Source: Plumapathes pennacea
Lineage: Eukaryota > Cnidaria > Anthozoa > Antipatharia > Myriopathidae
NCBI GenBank assembly: GCA_964036295.1
Contig: OZ038463.1
Coordinates: 7,989,274-8,053,273 of the forward strand
Length of the DNA: 64,000 bases
Direction of reading: 5' to 3'
The notes beneath the pieces were generated by a model, which saw only the letters and a program-made list of their open reading frames with translations, was not told where the DNA came from and did no database searches. Made by a program: the position numbers and the translations under genes. Shown here piece after piece: positions 1 through 10,939 of this stretch (positions are counted from its first letter, which is position 1; every line of letters begins with the position of its first letter).

Positions 1-61
1 GTAGGTGGTGGGATGAATACGGATGGATAAATAGAAGAAAATGAAAAAATAAATGTTTTAC

Positions 62-3000
62 CTGTAATAATGCTCCTTTCAACAAAGATATCCATTTACT
101 GATCGGAATCGTGGTATTTATCGCATTATTGGATGAAATTACTTCATATAAACTGGCACCAATGTGAGGAAGTAACATCCAGCGGGTAATGCCATCATGG
201 CGCATGCCCAGACATATTTTTTGAAAAGGAGTAGACCAATATGTAGCAGTCTTAGTCTCCCTCGTCTTCAAGTCTTCGCTGAAATTTTTATCCTTCTCCT
301 CTTTATTTGTCCAGTAAGATGACTTGAAACCGAAAGTACTCTGTGTCCAAAATAGAGAAACAGCGAATTGAGTACAGACAGACAGACAGAAAAAGTAAGG
401 TGGGGGGAAAGCACCTAAATCAAAACGAAATCTTTTAGTATAAAGCAAAATTTAACGAATGAAGAGTTAAGCTTTAGTTAACCAGTGGGTCATTTTAGAA
501 AGAAATTTATGGGGCGTGGAGTTTGGAAGGAGATGTACGCGGCTAAAAGGTGTTTGGGGAATCTCTTTTGCTATTCTGAATTTTCCCTCAACGCCTGGAG
601 ATTTGGAATGCAGAGACATTGCAACCATGCAAATTGGAATTAATTTAAAAAAAGCTGATTATTGAACGATCTTTTGTTAAAGTTCATTCGACTTGGCCGC
701 CATGCTGTCACCAACACGGATCACACTCAAAGTGACTATGACTCGACGTATACTCTCTCAAGTACTAAATTAAGATATATCCCACCCTTGAGCCGTTGAT
801 CTTCATGACCAGCGTCCAGCCACCTCCACCACATCCGGGGATATTGGTCATGTGACAGTACACGTGTCTGAATTCAGGATAACTGGTGGTTCTGATATAA
901 TAGGCCCGACTCGGGACGGCGCTATATAAGCAAAGATACCAAAATAAATAGGGATACTTAATGATGAATATTTAAGAAATATATAACGCGTTCCCGTATA
1001 ATATAGCCTCATACAAGCCTATGCGGGAAAAGACTTTCTTTGGATTGGTTTTTCTGTTTACCATGTTTTCCGCGACAAACCACCCTTGGAGGGTTTGCTA
1101 AGATAACTTTTGCTCAAGAACCGTCAATAAATCACATCTAAATTCAAACAGGTTCGAAACAGCGGCGATTTCTCGGCTGCAAATCGCCACGAAACCGCAG
1201 GTAGTTTACGCGATTTTTGCATCGAAAATCGCCACTTAAATCGCACCAAAATCGAATAAAAAAAAGGGCTGTGTAAACGGGCCTTCAAGGGACATACCCT
1301 CGCAAGTTGTAAATTTGTGAACAGGAGTCAGCTGTGTCGTTGGCGAAATCTCCTTTACCTAAAACAGGAATGCTAAATATCAGATAGCAGTATGATAAGA
1401 GTTGAGAAGTGTAACGTTATACACGATTTTATTCCTAAAAGGTTGAGAAGTTCCTAGAACAGCCGGCGTAATGCAGTTGAACAGTCCATGAGCGACCACC
1501 TTTATTAAGCGACTACTGCGTAATTAACCGTTGGTTTTGTCTGTTAAACACTGTAAATAGTTCTGACTGTTTTCACGTTTAGTGAAAGCGACCACTTTTG
1601 GGCTGGTTTCCTTGAGGTTCGGCTATATTAGTTTTACGCACATGTTCATTTTTTTATGGTTTTTCTCTGGGCCTCGCTTTGAAACAGAGGAAAAAATTTG
1701 ACCAGATTTCTGACCTCTGTGTTGACAAACTGATACATCACCTGGTTTAACGAACTTGTCTTTTTTCTTTTTCACGCACTGTCCTCCACTGCCGCAGTTG
1801 CAAACACAAAACTCTTGAGCCTTAATCTCTGGCATGCTTATCTGGTGTCTGCGTATGGGCTACAAATACCAGGCATGTAAACAACACAAAAACAACAACA
1901 ACAACAACAACAAAAACGAAACAAAACAAAACAAAACAAAACAAAAGTAAGTGGAACCCCGCCTTACGACCACCCCAATACGACCACTATTTTTGTCTCC
2001 ATCAAACGCCCAGTCATTTTCTTATCAGAAACCCCGTTAATCCGACCACCTCGTTAGTGCGACTAACGACCACTTTCTGAAATCCCAATGGACGTTTCCC
2101 TTTATAAATTTACCCCGCTAATACGTCCCGCTCAAATAAAATGGAGAGCTCGAGAGCTTTGTTTCGAAACAAGAAATTTGTAGACTCTTAGTTCTGTTGC
2201 AATTAATTGAAGGGAAGTGAACTTTCATCATTCCTGTCATGACGTCATTTGCAGAAGGCCAGCTACAAAACTTGACCCTACCCCGTTGAAAAGACCGCCC
2301 CGTTAACACGACCAGTTTTTTTTTTTTTTTTTTTTGGTCCGTTGGTTTCCATTGTATAAGGAGTTTGTATTGTATACCTATAGTACTTAGTCTAAGCAAC
2401 AATCGCCGCGGTTTGAATTCTCGGGTTTGTACCAGTTCTATTTCTTTAATTTGCTAAGCAATCACAGCGCGTGGGAACGCTAGCTGTCTTCAATTTGCTA
2501 AAGACGAAAAAAAAAAAAAAGAACACAACCAGAAACTTGGCAAACACTGTCAGTACTGCGTTTGAAATTAGTTTAAAGGTTAAGGAAACAAGGATTACAT
2601 TTTTCCCGCCGTTGAGCTGTAAATCATATAACGCTGCTGAAGATAATTCAACTTCTTCTTGTCAAAAAATTGGATAAGTCAAGTATCGACGCGATGAAAC
2701 ATCTGCCGCTAAAATCAACACTGTCTAAGAAGAGGCGAATTTCCTTCCTTTTGTAATGAATAAACTTAATGGTTCTTTCTAGCTGCGTAGCAAGTTAATT
2801 TGAAATATATTTCATTACTGACTCGTCTCCGTATGCTCGCCGTCCCCTCTAAGGGGTCAAAATCACGGGTTTTGGTACTGCTGAGGGTGCTTTATATAAA
2901 AAATATACTGAACGTTTAAGAATGTACTGCATTTTCTGTTATGCAAACGTCGAAGGCTTTTCTACAGCAATAACCCTTAAAATTCGCCATTGTGATAGAA

Positions 3001-3485
3001 TAAAATTAGTACTGAGAAAAGCGTTGGAATCAAATCAAAAAATAGTAAATCCGCCGATTATTCTTCGTTAAAATTCAAGGCTTTCGAAAGTAAATCGTGT
3101 ATTTTGATTTCTATGCATGACAATCTAAACGCATCTCTGCCGATTATCTCCTCTAAATCACACTGACCTTTATCTGCTGAAACATAACGCCTTGAGCAAC
3201 CAGCAGCTGCGATCTGGCTGTGGGGCTGTCTTTGATTCCGTGGTCGTTCAGCTCACAGATTCTCTCGGTGCGATAGTAGTTGTACGAAACACATGCTGCA
3301 TCTTCTTCACAGGTTAGTACACACTGGAGCCAATCCACAGAAGTCACGTTTCGCAGAGCACTACTCGACAAGACGCTGCTTTTGTGTGTTGTTAATAGAA
3401 ATGACCACGAGAAATGTAGTTGCATCAAACAGATCACGAAGACCAGGCACGAATAACTCGCACTGATAATGTCTTTTAGTAACAT
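62..3485 (-). CDS. PAN/Apple and fibrinogen-like secreted protein, 5' part
   Basis: Four exons are proposed, read right to left: 3168-3485, 1742-1841, 786-867, 62-340; the gene continues past base 1. Exon 1 begins with a hydrophobic signal-like stretch (residues about 10-30) and then a cysteine-spaced PAN/Apple segment (WLQCVLTCEEDAACVSYNYY) and ends at phase 0. The second exon adds a short Cys-rich piece (CVCNCGSGGQC). The third carries EVYCHM-like and GGGGWTLVMKI motifs, the start of a fibrinogen-like domain. The fourth continues it (FGFKSSYW..., then ICLGM). This order is known from cnidarian extracellular proteins, including uncharacterised skeletal organic matrix proteins. The second exon ends at phase 1 but the third needs phase 2, so at least one linking exon is missing from this model. 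Family assignment is inference; exons 1, 3 and 4 are well supported. Confidence 0.6.
1944..2330. repeat. Degenerate DNA-element repeat rich in CGACCAC
   Basis: Short blocks of the form CCCCGTTAATnCGACCAC recur several times here, and related blocks occur at 1480-1600 and at 62490-62590. Repeats that copy their own terminal sequence in this way are common in Tc1/pogo-type non-autonomous elements. No clear ends or target duplication were found, so the family is a guess. An A-rich simple stretch at 1878-1945 precedes it. Confidence 0.35.
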
Positions 3486-5243
3486 GTCGCTTTTAGTACT
3501 TGAACGTCAGTAGCAGTTTAGTTCTCTCGAAGGACATTATGAGTTGAAGAATCCGCCAAATGTTCCATGAGCTAAGTTTTCGTTTTGAAAAAAAAAAAAC
3601 AAAACAAAACAAATCCTAATCCCCGCCTTTTCGTGTTTTATGCACCCAAGGTATAAGCCTATGCTTGACAGCAAAAAGCAATTATACCAGGGTCTTCCTA
3701 GTGTTTACTAGACCATGTGCCTTGCTTTAAGTCGGGTTAAAATTCGTCTCTTTCACAGATTATTCTTTCTTCGATCCTTTTGATTTTTCAAATATTCAGC
3801 TTTACTTCCAGCAAGACACATCCTTTCCATCAATTCACCTGAGCTAAGAGGTAATTATGAAAAAACCGGCACACGTCTTTATTCTTAGGCACAATTTACT
3901 CTCACTGTGTTTACAGATTTTATTTGCTGCTAAATGATAACCTTTGTCCAAGATAGATGACTGTTTACTTAGTTAAAGGCATCAAACTATTCGAAGCCTA
4001 TAGGAGATAAGCGAGGATCAAAATTGTCAAACAAGAGGATTTTTCGTAGTTGAAATGTTTATTTTCCATTAGGAGTCGGGTTCTAAAATGTTAGTGCAAT
4101 ATTTTTAGCTTACCGACCTAGCATCTGTTAACAGTCGACGTCATAAGTTCATTATCTGTGACCGGAAAAAGATCCACAACCTGAGTTAGTAAGGAGGTAA
4201 ATATAAAATTATATATTTTTGTGAATGGTTAATTGTCCGCCGCTGTTGTTTCATTATGATAAACGATCGAGTCAGCGATTGACAAATTAATAGGCCCTTT
4301 GTACTAGACAAATCACATGACCAAAATCCAGCTCAGGCTTTTTGCGTGCCATAAATAGAAAGAGTGTGAAAAATACGTAGGATTGCAGAATTCCAAGCTC
4401 TCAGCATTTATATACCAATTTAGCAGCATTTAGAAGTTCAGAAATATAAGGGCGCCAGAAATAGAAAGAGCGTCGAAAAATCTGTAGAAACAAAAGCTTT
4501 TTGCACCCCAGTCACGTCGGGGTTTTGGTCATGGATCGAAAGTGCACATGTGACTAAAAGCACAGGTTAATCAATCAGTTCGACTGAATATAGAACCCCC
4601 AGAGCCTCCGTAACAGGCATTGTGGGAAAACTCAGTTGAGTGCTTGTCAAAGAAGTCTAGCTGGGAAGATTGAGTAAGAATTGAACGACGTTTTACAGAC
4701 AGGCAATGATGTTTAGTAGCCAGACAGTGGACACGCTTCAAAACATCAAGAATACAGACTACGCAGGTCTTATTGTTTCTATTTTAGCCAAAGATGCATG
4801 TGGAATGCCATGAAATATTATATGCAGTCTGAGCACACATAAAACATAATAACATTTAAAAACAATATGACTAAAAAAATCCTCTCTCGTCATATTTTTA
4901 CATTTGTACTACTTACAGTTCCAACTGTAAACTTTTGAGGTGTGTATTTTACATAGTTTACAAAATTTGATTATTTATGCTTCTATATGTCCTCTTCTCT
5001 TTTTATTCTGCTCTCCTCTTTTGCAGTTTTCTTCGCGTCTTCGGTGAGAAAGAACTATGAACTCTTACTGACTATCATGAAAGCCCACAACATTAATGAA
5101 CAAAAAACAATTGTGTTAAAAACCAAAGTGAAGTAACTGCTCCGGACGCCATGTTCTTCTTGAGATCGTTCAGTAGGGTTCATCCCACATGAAAAGCAAA
5201 GTGAAAACTCCGACAAATCTGCTTGAATTGCCTTGTACTAGAT
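3486..5243. other. Intergenic spacer between two minus-strand genes
   Basis: No convincing coding exon was found on either strand. The segment 4350-4480 contains two imperfect copies of a GAAATAGAAAGAG-type block about 100 bases apart. A TTTATT at about 5002-5007 reads AATAAA on the minus strand, about 240 bases past the stop of the adjacent membrane-protein gene, and may be its poly(A) signal. The right end just upstream of 3485 should hold the promoter of the PAN/fibrinogen-like gene, but no defined motif is obvious. Confidence 0.4.
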
Positions 5244-5852
5244 TTAGTCCATTTCGAGTACAGCAGGAACCCACGGTGACGTCAAGCTGTTACCTATGAG
5301 AACAGAATCATAGGACGGTGGCGGACCATCGACTTGCGGCCGATGGAGGGGCCATGGTTGGCTGTTGTCTGTCGAATAGGTAACTGTTCCCATAGGGTAT
5401 ACTTGCCCCATAGCTGATGCCAAACCACAGCAAGTGTACTGGCTGCTCTGATCTGAGCACTGTTGAGGATTTAAGGTCTGTTTACAGCCTGGGGATATTC
5501 CCGTTGTGGTTGTCGTTTCAGTTGTCGATGTTATGATTGTACTCGAGTTTTCCATGGCATCCAGTACTTGTCCTTCGTTGGCTGATCTTCGAATGTGGCA
5601 GTAGATGATAGAAGAAATGAGGAGAATTCCTCCGATAACGAGAAATATCAGTCCCGATACGCGACAGTTTCTGAGGTTTTCTTCTTCTTGTAATCTCTTG
5701 GCTCTACACAAATGACACAAGTCGTCTGACTTTTGGCCCCACATCGGTCGAGAATAATGCCCAACGACCGTCATGATAAACCCAATTACAATGAAAATAA
5801 CGGAGCAAAATACCAACAAGCACTGACAACAGCAGGAGTTTAGCCTGGCCAT
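5244..5852 (-). CDS. Two-pass membrane protein with PPxY tail, single exon
   Basis: This is one open frame of 202 residues with no intron. A Cys-rich N-terminus (CCCQC, residues 7-11) leads into a first hydrophobic span at about 12-32. A polar loop with four cysteines (39-64) follows, then a second span at about 65-85. The long C-terminal tail has a Ser/Thr-rich stretch (102-120), more cysteines and a PPPSYDS motif at 177-183. PPxY motifs are bound by WW domains, for example those of Nedd4-type ubiquitin ligases, so trafficking or turnover control is a reasonable inference. I do not recognise the family; small tetraspan-like or TMEM adaptor proteins are alternatives. The start is the first ATG of the frame, in the context ATCCATGGCC. 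Confidence 0.6.
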   Translation of the reverse strand: MARLNSCCCQCLLVFCSVIFIVIGFIMTVVGHYSRPMWGQKSDDLCHLCRAKRLQEEENLRNCRVSGLIFLVIGGILLISSIIYCHIRRSANEGQVLDAMENSSTIITSTTETTTTTGISPGCKQTLNPQQCSDQSSQYTCCGLASAMGQVYPMGTVTYSTDNSQPWPLHRPQVDGPPPSYDSVLIGNSLTSPWVPAVLEMD

Positions 5853-6872
5853 GGATCCGCTTCAGATTTGAATGCTGTAAAACTCAAAACACACGCCGCT
5901 TGCTTGAACAAAAGGCAATATCTTGGAATGTGCTCTCAGAGCACGAGTTGCGCCGTGTTCGATTTCAGTTTAAGGCTGCCAATATTAATATCAGAGCACA
6001 GCACTCGGGTTCATCACGTAAATGGTATTTCAGAAGGAGCGTACTATCGTCACAAGGCACACTAAAACACTCAAACTTCGCCAAGAAAGTAACATTTTCC
6101 TTTAATAAAAAGATCAAAAACAGGCGAAATTCTAATTAAATAGTGTACACAAAGAAAACTATTTTAACTTGCATGCCCATTCGCACTCGTTTTAAATATT
6201 GGTTTAATATTGGTTTAGTCAGTATTGGATTTGATGTTTCTGGAGATGAATTCAACAACCCAAACAACCACAATGGACTGTTCAAAGCAAAAAGAGAAAA
6301 TTAATACTATACTGAGTACTGAGAAAACGAATCCTTTTAAAATGAAGTGGAAGGGGGAAAGAAGTAAAGACTGAGGAACTCTGGCCATAAGAGACAAGAG
6401 GACATACAAGGTCAGTCAGGATTTCGGTAATTTTCGCAGTTGCTCGCTAGATTTGCTGCTTTCTTTTCAGCTCTGTCGTCTTTCAGAAAGTTCCTAATGT
6501 GCTATCAGTTAGTTGACAATTTTGGCGAATTTTTAGGCCCTTTGAGAGCATTGATTGGTGTTCAGACGCGAATTTCCTTTAAAGCACAGCGGATTGGACG
6601 TTTTCATTGTTTGGCAATTTAAAATGACCCAAAGCGGCTCTAAGTTCACCAGTTTTCTTAACAAAACTTTGCACTTTAAAACGATTTACCAATTCTTTGG
6701 TTCAATCACGTGATTTTTTGCCCGATATTTTACTTCCGGTTTCCAGTTGGTGGTCAAGCAAAACAAAATGGCCGCTGCGGTGAAAGTGAAGGGAAACGTT
6801 TCTAGATATTCAGAATGCTATAACAATTTAGAAGCAAACTTCCTGATAGATATCTACAAAAGAAAACTCTTA
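5853..6872. other. Spacer with no supported gene
   Basis: This is AT-rich spacer. An ATG at 6768 begins MAAAVKVKGNVSRYSE and follows ETS-like ACTTCCGG at about 6730, as at a promoter-first-exon junction. The frame runs straight into an inverted-repeat element at 6873 and no splice donor is convincing, so it is not called as a gene. Confidence 0.35.
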
Positions 6873-6998
6873 AGGGGCAGATCCAGGAGAAAATCTGCGG
6901 GCTCTCCAAAATGCAATTTTTTGAGGCTCAGAACTAAATTTTGAAAATTTTGACCGGTTCCCGTAAACCGGTGTCAGACCGGTCTGGATCCGCCCCTG
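6873..6998. mobile_element. Small hAT-like MITE, about 126 bp
   Basis: The left end reads AGGGGCAGATCCAG and the right end is the near-exact reverse complement, CTGGATCCGCCCCTG. The same terminal sequence bounds the larger element at 7479-8805, so this looks like a short deletion derivative of that family. A clean 8-bp target duplication was not seen. Confidence 0.6.
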
Positions 6999-7884
6999 TA
7001 AAAGCAATTAAAATCATGCATTAACACACTGCACTTTTCAAACAAAGGAGTTAATTTTACCATAGTAAGTTTTAAGTGGTTTTGTTGATACATCTCGTCA
7101 ACGCCGAAGATAGATAAAGGCAAACGTATTACAAAAATGTCTCGTTATAGTCCCAAGCAGGTTTCCTGACTTAAATTTTAGCTCAAAACCGGCCATTTTA
7201 GGCAAAAACAATGGGCTATACACTCATCATTTTTTTCAAAAATTGGTCATTTTCGACATAATCTCAGAATCGCATGAAACTTTCAAGAAATGTTCCTGGG
7301 AGTCTAGCGGAGGTTTTGGTAAACTATGTGTGATATTTTATGCAGCAGGTCGCCAGTGGATCGAGAACCAAAATTAGGCCGAGAAGGACAAAGACGAATA
7401 GGCTGAGTTTTAAATTTCGAAGCGATATAAAATAAAATTACTCGGGTACCCGGGTTGCCCTAGCTGTTTCATTTTGCTCACGGGCGGATCCAGGGTAGTT
7501 TCCTTAGTTTCCGGAAACTACCTGAATTTTGGGGAAAAAATAAAAATAAAAAATGAATTGACAAATGACTGAGTCTTTCCTTGTTTCCACTGAGTACCGG
7601 AATCCAATTCACGCCATTTCCAGTACATTGCGTCCCGCGCTCCGCGTTTATTCGTGTCGTTGGACGGCAAAAATGCGCTTCTCTTCGGTTTCTATGTATG
7701 GAGAACCGCGGGGAGGGGACCCATGGGAGGAAACCACTGAAGCGATATTCGGAAACACCCCAAACTCGCCTCTCATTGGCCGGAAACACCCCAAGCTTGC
7801 CTCTCATTAGCCGGAAACTACTTTGGAAACTACCTGACAAAGTATAAAAGGGGCAGGCTACCCCAGTGAGGTCCTCTGTTCCGT

Positions 7885-8270
7885 TTGAGTGATTTTGAAT
7901 TCGTGAACAGTATTATACAGTGCGGTTTATCGAACATGGCATTGAATCAAGACAACAGGCCGCGTAGAGAACCTGTTTTTCGAAAGGATGGCGCATTTTG
8001 TTTACATTGTGTTCTATTTGGCCGAAATGCGAACAATGTGGGCAAGTTGGTGAAATCGCCGCTAACGTTTTGGACAAGCGCCACCGGCCGACTCAAGAAA
8101 CACTGTCATTAATACGAGAACCACAATTACACAGTCCTTGCCATGGATAACTTCGTAAAAGTTATGAAACGCCGGGCTGTCCCAGTCCGTCAGCAGCTCG
8201 ACAACTTGATGCAGCACTAGCAAATTTACAAGAATCGCAAGATCCTATTGTCGCTGTTCAAGACTATGAT
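7885..8270 (+). pseudogene. hAT/ZMYM1-like transposase N-terminal fragment
   Basis: The frame from 7885 encodes PVFRKDGAFCLHCVLFGR and then LVKSPLTFW and LKKH, the Cys/His pattern of the TTF-type zinc finger at the start of hAT transposases of the ZMYM1 / '52 kDa repressor' group. After a stop at about 8110 the same reading continues with MDNFVKVMKRRAV and KNRKILLSLFKTMIF, which also suit this family. A second stop (after MQH) and the abrupt change at about 8270 show it is dead. The catalytic DDE region is absent. Confidence 0.6.
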
Positions 8271-8640
8271 TTTCTGACTGTTATGACGCTCTCAACTCAA
8301 TGGAGTCTTGCAAATCTCTCGGTCCGGATGGTTTGCCTGCTGAGTTTTATTTAAGATTCTGGGGTCACCTAGGGCCTGACCTTGTCAACAAATGAATTAT
8401 AGCTATGACAAAGGCGAGCTCTCTGTAACACAGCGCCGAGCGGTTCTCCGACTTTTGTTTAAGAAGGACAATTCGGAATTGCTGAAAAATTGGCGGCCAA
8501 TCTCTTCGCTGAATGTGGACTAGATAGCCACAAAAAGTTTAGCAAACAGATTGCGCTCGGTTATCCAGCATGTGGTCTCGGAAGATCAAACATGCGGGAT
8601 ACCTGACCGCAGCATTTACGAAATCACCTTCATTCAATTT
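8270..8640 (+). pseudogene. L1/Tx1-like LINE reverse transcriptase fragment
   Basis: Translation gives CKSLGPDGLPAEFYLRFW, then, after a frame change, GELSVTQRRAVLRLLFKK, LKNWRPISSLNVD and TKSLANRLRSVIQ. These are the first conserved blocks of LINE-type reverse transcriptases (S.GPDG....FY and NWRPISLLN). At least one frameshift and two in-frame stops are present. The YADD catalytic block and endonuclease are missing. It sits inside the hAT-like element and is too short to be active. Confidence 0.65.
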
Positions 8641-8826
8641 TGTTTCTCGCCCCTTCGTCAAAAATTGCAGGAAATGGCGTTTGTGGCCTCCTAGATTTTA
8701 AAATTTCCCCGGGGGAGCATGCCCCCGGACCCCCCTAGCATACACTCGCGCCTTTCGGCGCTCAATTTCGGAAACTACCCACTAAAAATGCTGGATCCGC
8801 CCCTGTTGCTCGTAAACCCGGGCTAA

Positions 8827-9031
8827 AGGCCAATTCACACTAGACGCGTCGCGACACGCCGTAACTGAACGCGTTGTCGCGTTGAAATTAGCCCTTGTTC
8901 TATTTTTACGGCGTCGCTCTGAGTTGACGCGTCCGGTGTGAACCGGATTGAAGGAATGACCGGGATCTAATTTTGTCGCGTTGTCACGTGCAGTTACAGC
9001 GTGTCGCGACGCGTCCAGTGTAAAGTGGCCT
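8827..9031. mobile_element. MITE with TAA target duplication, 205 bp
   Basis: Arms of about 45 bases are inverted copies; the left begins AGGCCAATTCACACTAGACG and the right ends with the near complement. TAA flanks both sides (8824-8826 and 9032-9034). Three-base TWA duplications are known from PIF/Harbinger elements. CGCGACGCG-like words make the arms GC-rich compared with the surroundings. Confidence 0.7.
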
Positions 9032-9083
9032 TAACTTTGAATCAGCACTATGGTAGCCTGGGGATGAACACTGCAGAGTGTTA

Positions 9084-9643
9084 AGGCCCGATCAAACGGT
9101 GAATGATAGCTGATGATAGTTGCTATCCCGAAACTATCACCTACAATCATTGACTATCACAGAGAGCGATCAAACGCTTACGTGAGAGCGCATGTAGTCG
9201 ACCGGAAATAACGCAATCGCTCGCGCGAGCTCCAGCTCGTGTGAAAACGTTAACAACGCCTAAGCGAAAACATGACAAAAATGGCTGTTTATATGAACAG
9301 AAGAGCCGCTATCTGTTTTGTTTTGTTTAATTTTACTCTCTTCACCACTCGATGCGGCCTTGTTTTCATTGCTTTTCATTGCTTGCCATTTTTGAAGTTT
9401 GCGAAAGCTTGAGCCCGCCGATTCAGAGGGAAAACAGCTGACCGAAAAACTATCATGGACTATCACGCGCGTGATCAAACGGGGAAAACTCTCATCGACT
9501 ATCATGGAAAATTTGAACATGTTCAAATCGAATGATAGTTGATGATAGTCCATGATAGTGCATGATAGTTCATGATAGTTCGTGTTCAAACGCGCGTGAT
9601 AGTTTGAACTATCATCGACTGTCATCACCGTTTGATCGGACCT
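9084..9643. mobile_element. MITE with TTA target duplication and ATGATAGT clusters
   Basis: The termini AGGCCCGATCAAACGGTGA and TCACCGTTTGATCGGACCT are inverted copies and are flanked by TTA (9081-9083, 9644-9646), as in PIF/Harbinger elements. The inner arms are filled with ATGATAGT and its complement ACTATCAT, at least a dozen times, which form a minisatellite. No transposase coding was found. Confidence 0.7.
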
Positions 9644-10091
9644 TTACGCTCATGTCCAGGCTACCGGCGTCCGTAACGCTCTTGGTGTACCACTCCACGT
9701 CACGCATAACGGTGGCCAATGGAACCAGATGATTTTTTTTCTCTCCAAAGGCAACTCACACATCTCGTGACAGTTTTTCTACCGTCAGCGGCTTGGCACT
9801 TGTCCTGGAGCTCGGTAGGTTCATTTGTACAGCTGTTCTATCAGTTATCTGCAGCTAAAATTTGCGAAACAAGAGCCGACGCACTGGAAACGCACTACAA
9901 TGGAAACTATTCCATTTCTTGCATTCGCTTGTGCTTACTCGTGTGGACCAACCTTTAGTGTGCTTCGGTATGTGACACCTGTAAGCCGGTTAGCTTGGCG
10001 GCTGAATGTCTTCATCATTCTGTCTATACGATTTGGCGACGGCATTCCAAGGAATGCGCCGCGTTTAAATCGCACAACTACCTTTCAATAA

Positions 10092-10247
10092 AGCCTGGTC
10101 TTCACTAGCGAATAAGCATAAGCATAAGCATTTAATTACGCACAAGGGCCGAGCGACTGTGGCGACATAAGCATAAGCATACACTGGATCAAACAAGTCT
10201 TTTCCTTGTGCTTATGCTTATCCTTATGCGGTTTTGAAGACCAGGCT
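10092..10247. mobile_element. MITE with TAA target duplication, 156 bp
   Basis: Inverted ends start AGCCTGGTCTTCA and are flanked by TAA (10089-10091, 10248-10250). Inner arms hold tandem AAGCATAAGC units. It is of the same general type as the neighbouring TWA-flanked MITEs but has unrelated end sequence. Confidence 0.7.
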
Positions 10248-10408
10248 TAACAATTGAATTTTTATATAGCAGTTCGGTGTGGCGAGTTCTGTTTATCGGA
10301 ATGTTAGTCCCTTGATAACTAGTTTCGATATGCAACGGCGCGGAGATAAAACGTATTGGCAGCATGCCGTTAACTAAAGGTTGACGTGCCGTATTAAGGA
10401 TGGGTAGA

Positions 10409-10446
10409 GCTGATGTTTCGAGTGTTGTTAATGGCTTCGTCAGAGC
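10409..10446 (-). other. Hammerhead-like CTGACGA..CGAAAC motif
   Basis: On the minus strand the order is CTCTGACGAAG, a 15-base spacer, then CTCGAAACATCAGC. CTGANGA followed by a stem and GAAA is the catalytic core order of type I hammerhead ribozymes, which are known from Penelope-like elements and retrozymes in metazoans. Related copies lie at 35981-36013, 36244-36282 and 50448-50491. The spacer pairs poorly in this copy, so activity is not implied. Confidence 0.35.
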
Positions 10447-10939
10447 AGCTTATCATCTAAAACTGCACGTAATCCGACGAAAGACCAGCAGCGTTCGATA
10501 CATCAGTTTACACCACTTTTAAGTTTAGGTTGAAACATTATGTCTGTGTTAAAGAACTAGTTTAATTATATTTTCTGCTTTGGCGTAGCTGCTTTAATTA
10601 AAACGTAAATTGGCCGTTAATCGCGTGAAGAATGTTAAGACCCTGGGTTATGACTAGCAGACATTTTGAGTGTTGGCGCGGTTTCAGCGGAGCGGAGCAG
10701 TTAGGAGTCGCAGGCGACGAGTTTCCTTAGAAGAGGAAGTTATTAAAAATTGACCACCGGAACTTAATTTTTTGTTTCAAAGGTCAACACTGGCCGATCA
10801 AATTACACGTGTGGCAGGTAAGAAAAATTGACAGTAAGTCGCGCTGCAAAAATCCAAGGCGTATACAGCACACCAAAGCAAATAATAGTAGTAATAATAT
10901 TATTGATAATATTAATAAAAAATGTTGAATTTGACGTAA

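Larger units (their letters stand above)
7479..8805 (+). mobile_element. hAT-like DNA transposon relic with nested LINE fragment
   Basis: The terminal inverted repeats CACGGGCGGATCCAG (left) and CTGGATCCGCCCCTG (right) differ at one base and are flanked by a direct TTGCT at 7474-7478 and 8806-8810. Inside lie a hAT-type zinc-finger and transposase fragment (7885-8270) and then a reverse-transcriptase fragment (8270-8640), so a LINE piece appears to have entered the DNA transposon. Known hAT elements make 8-bp duplications; only 5 bp match here, so the superfamily rests mainly on the coding remnant. Confidence 0.6.

Noticed and set aside
6768..6944. Open frame MAAAVKVKGNVSRYSE after an ETS-like site
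   Set aside because: It runs into a MITE, has no donor and no recognisable domain; kept only as a remark in the spacer entry.
9260..9628. Minus-strand frame repeating NYH/DYH words
   Set aside because: Translation of the ATGATAGT array of a MITE.
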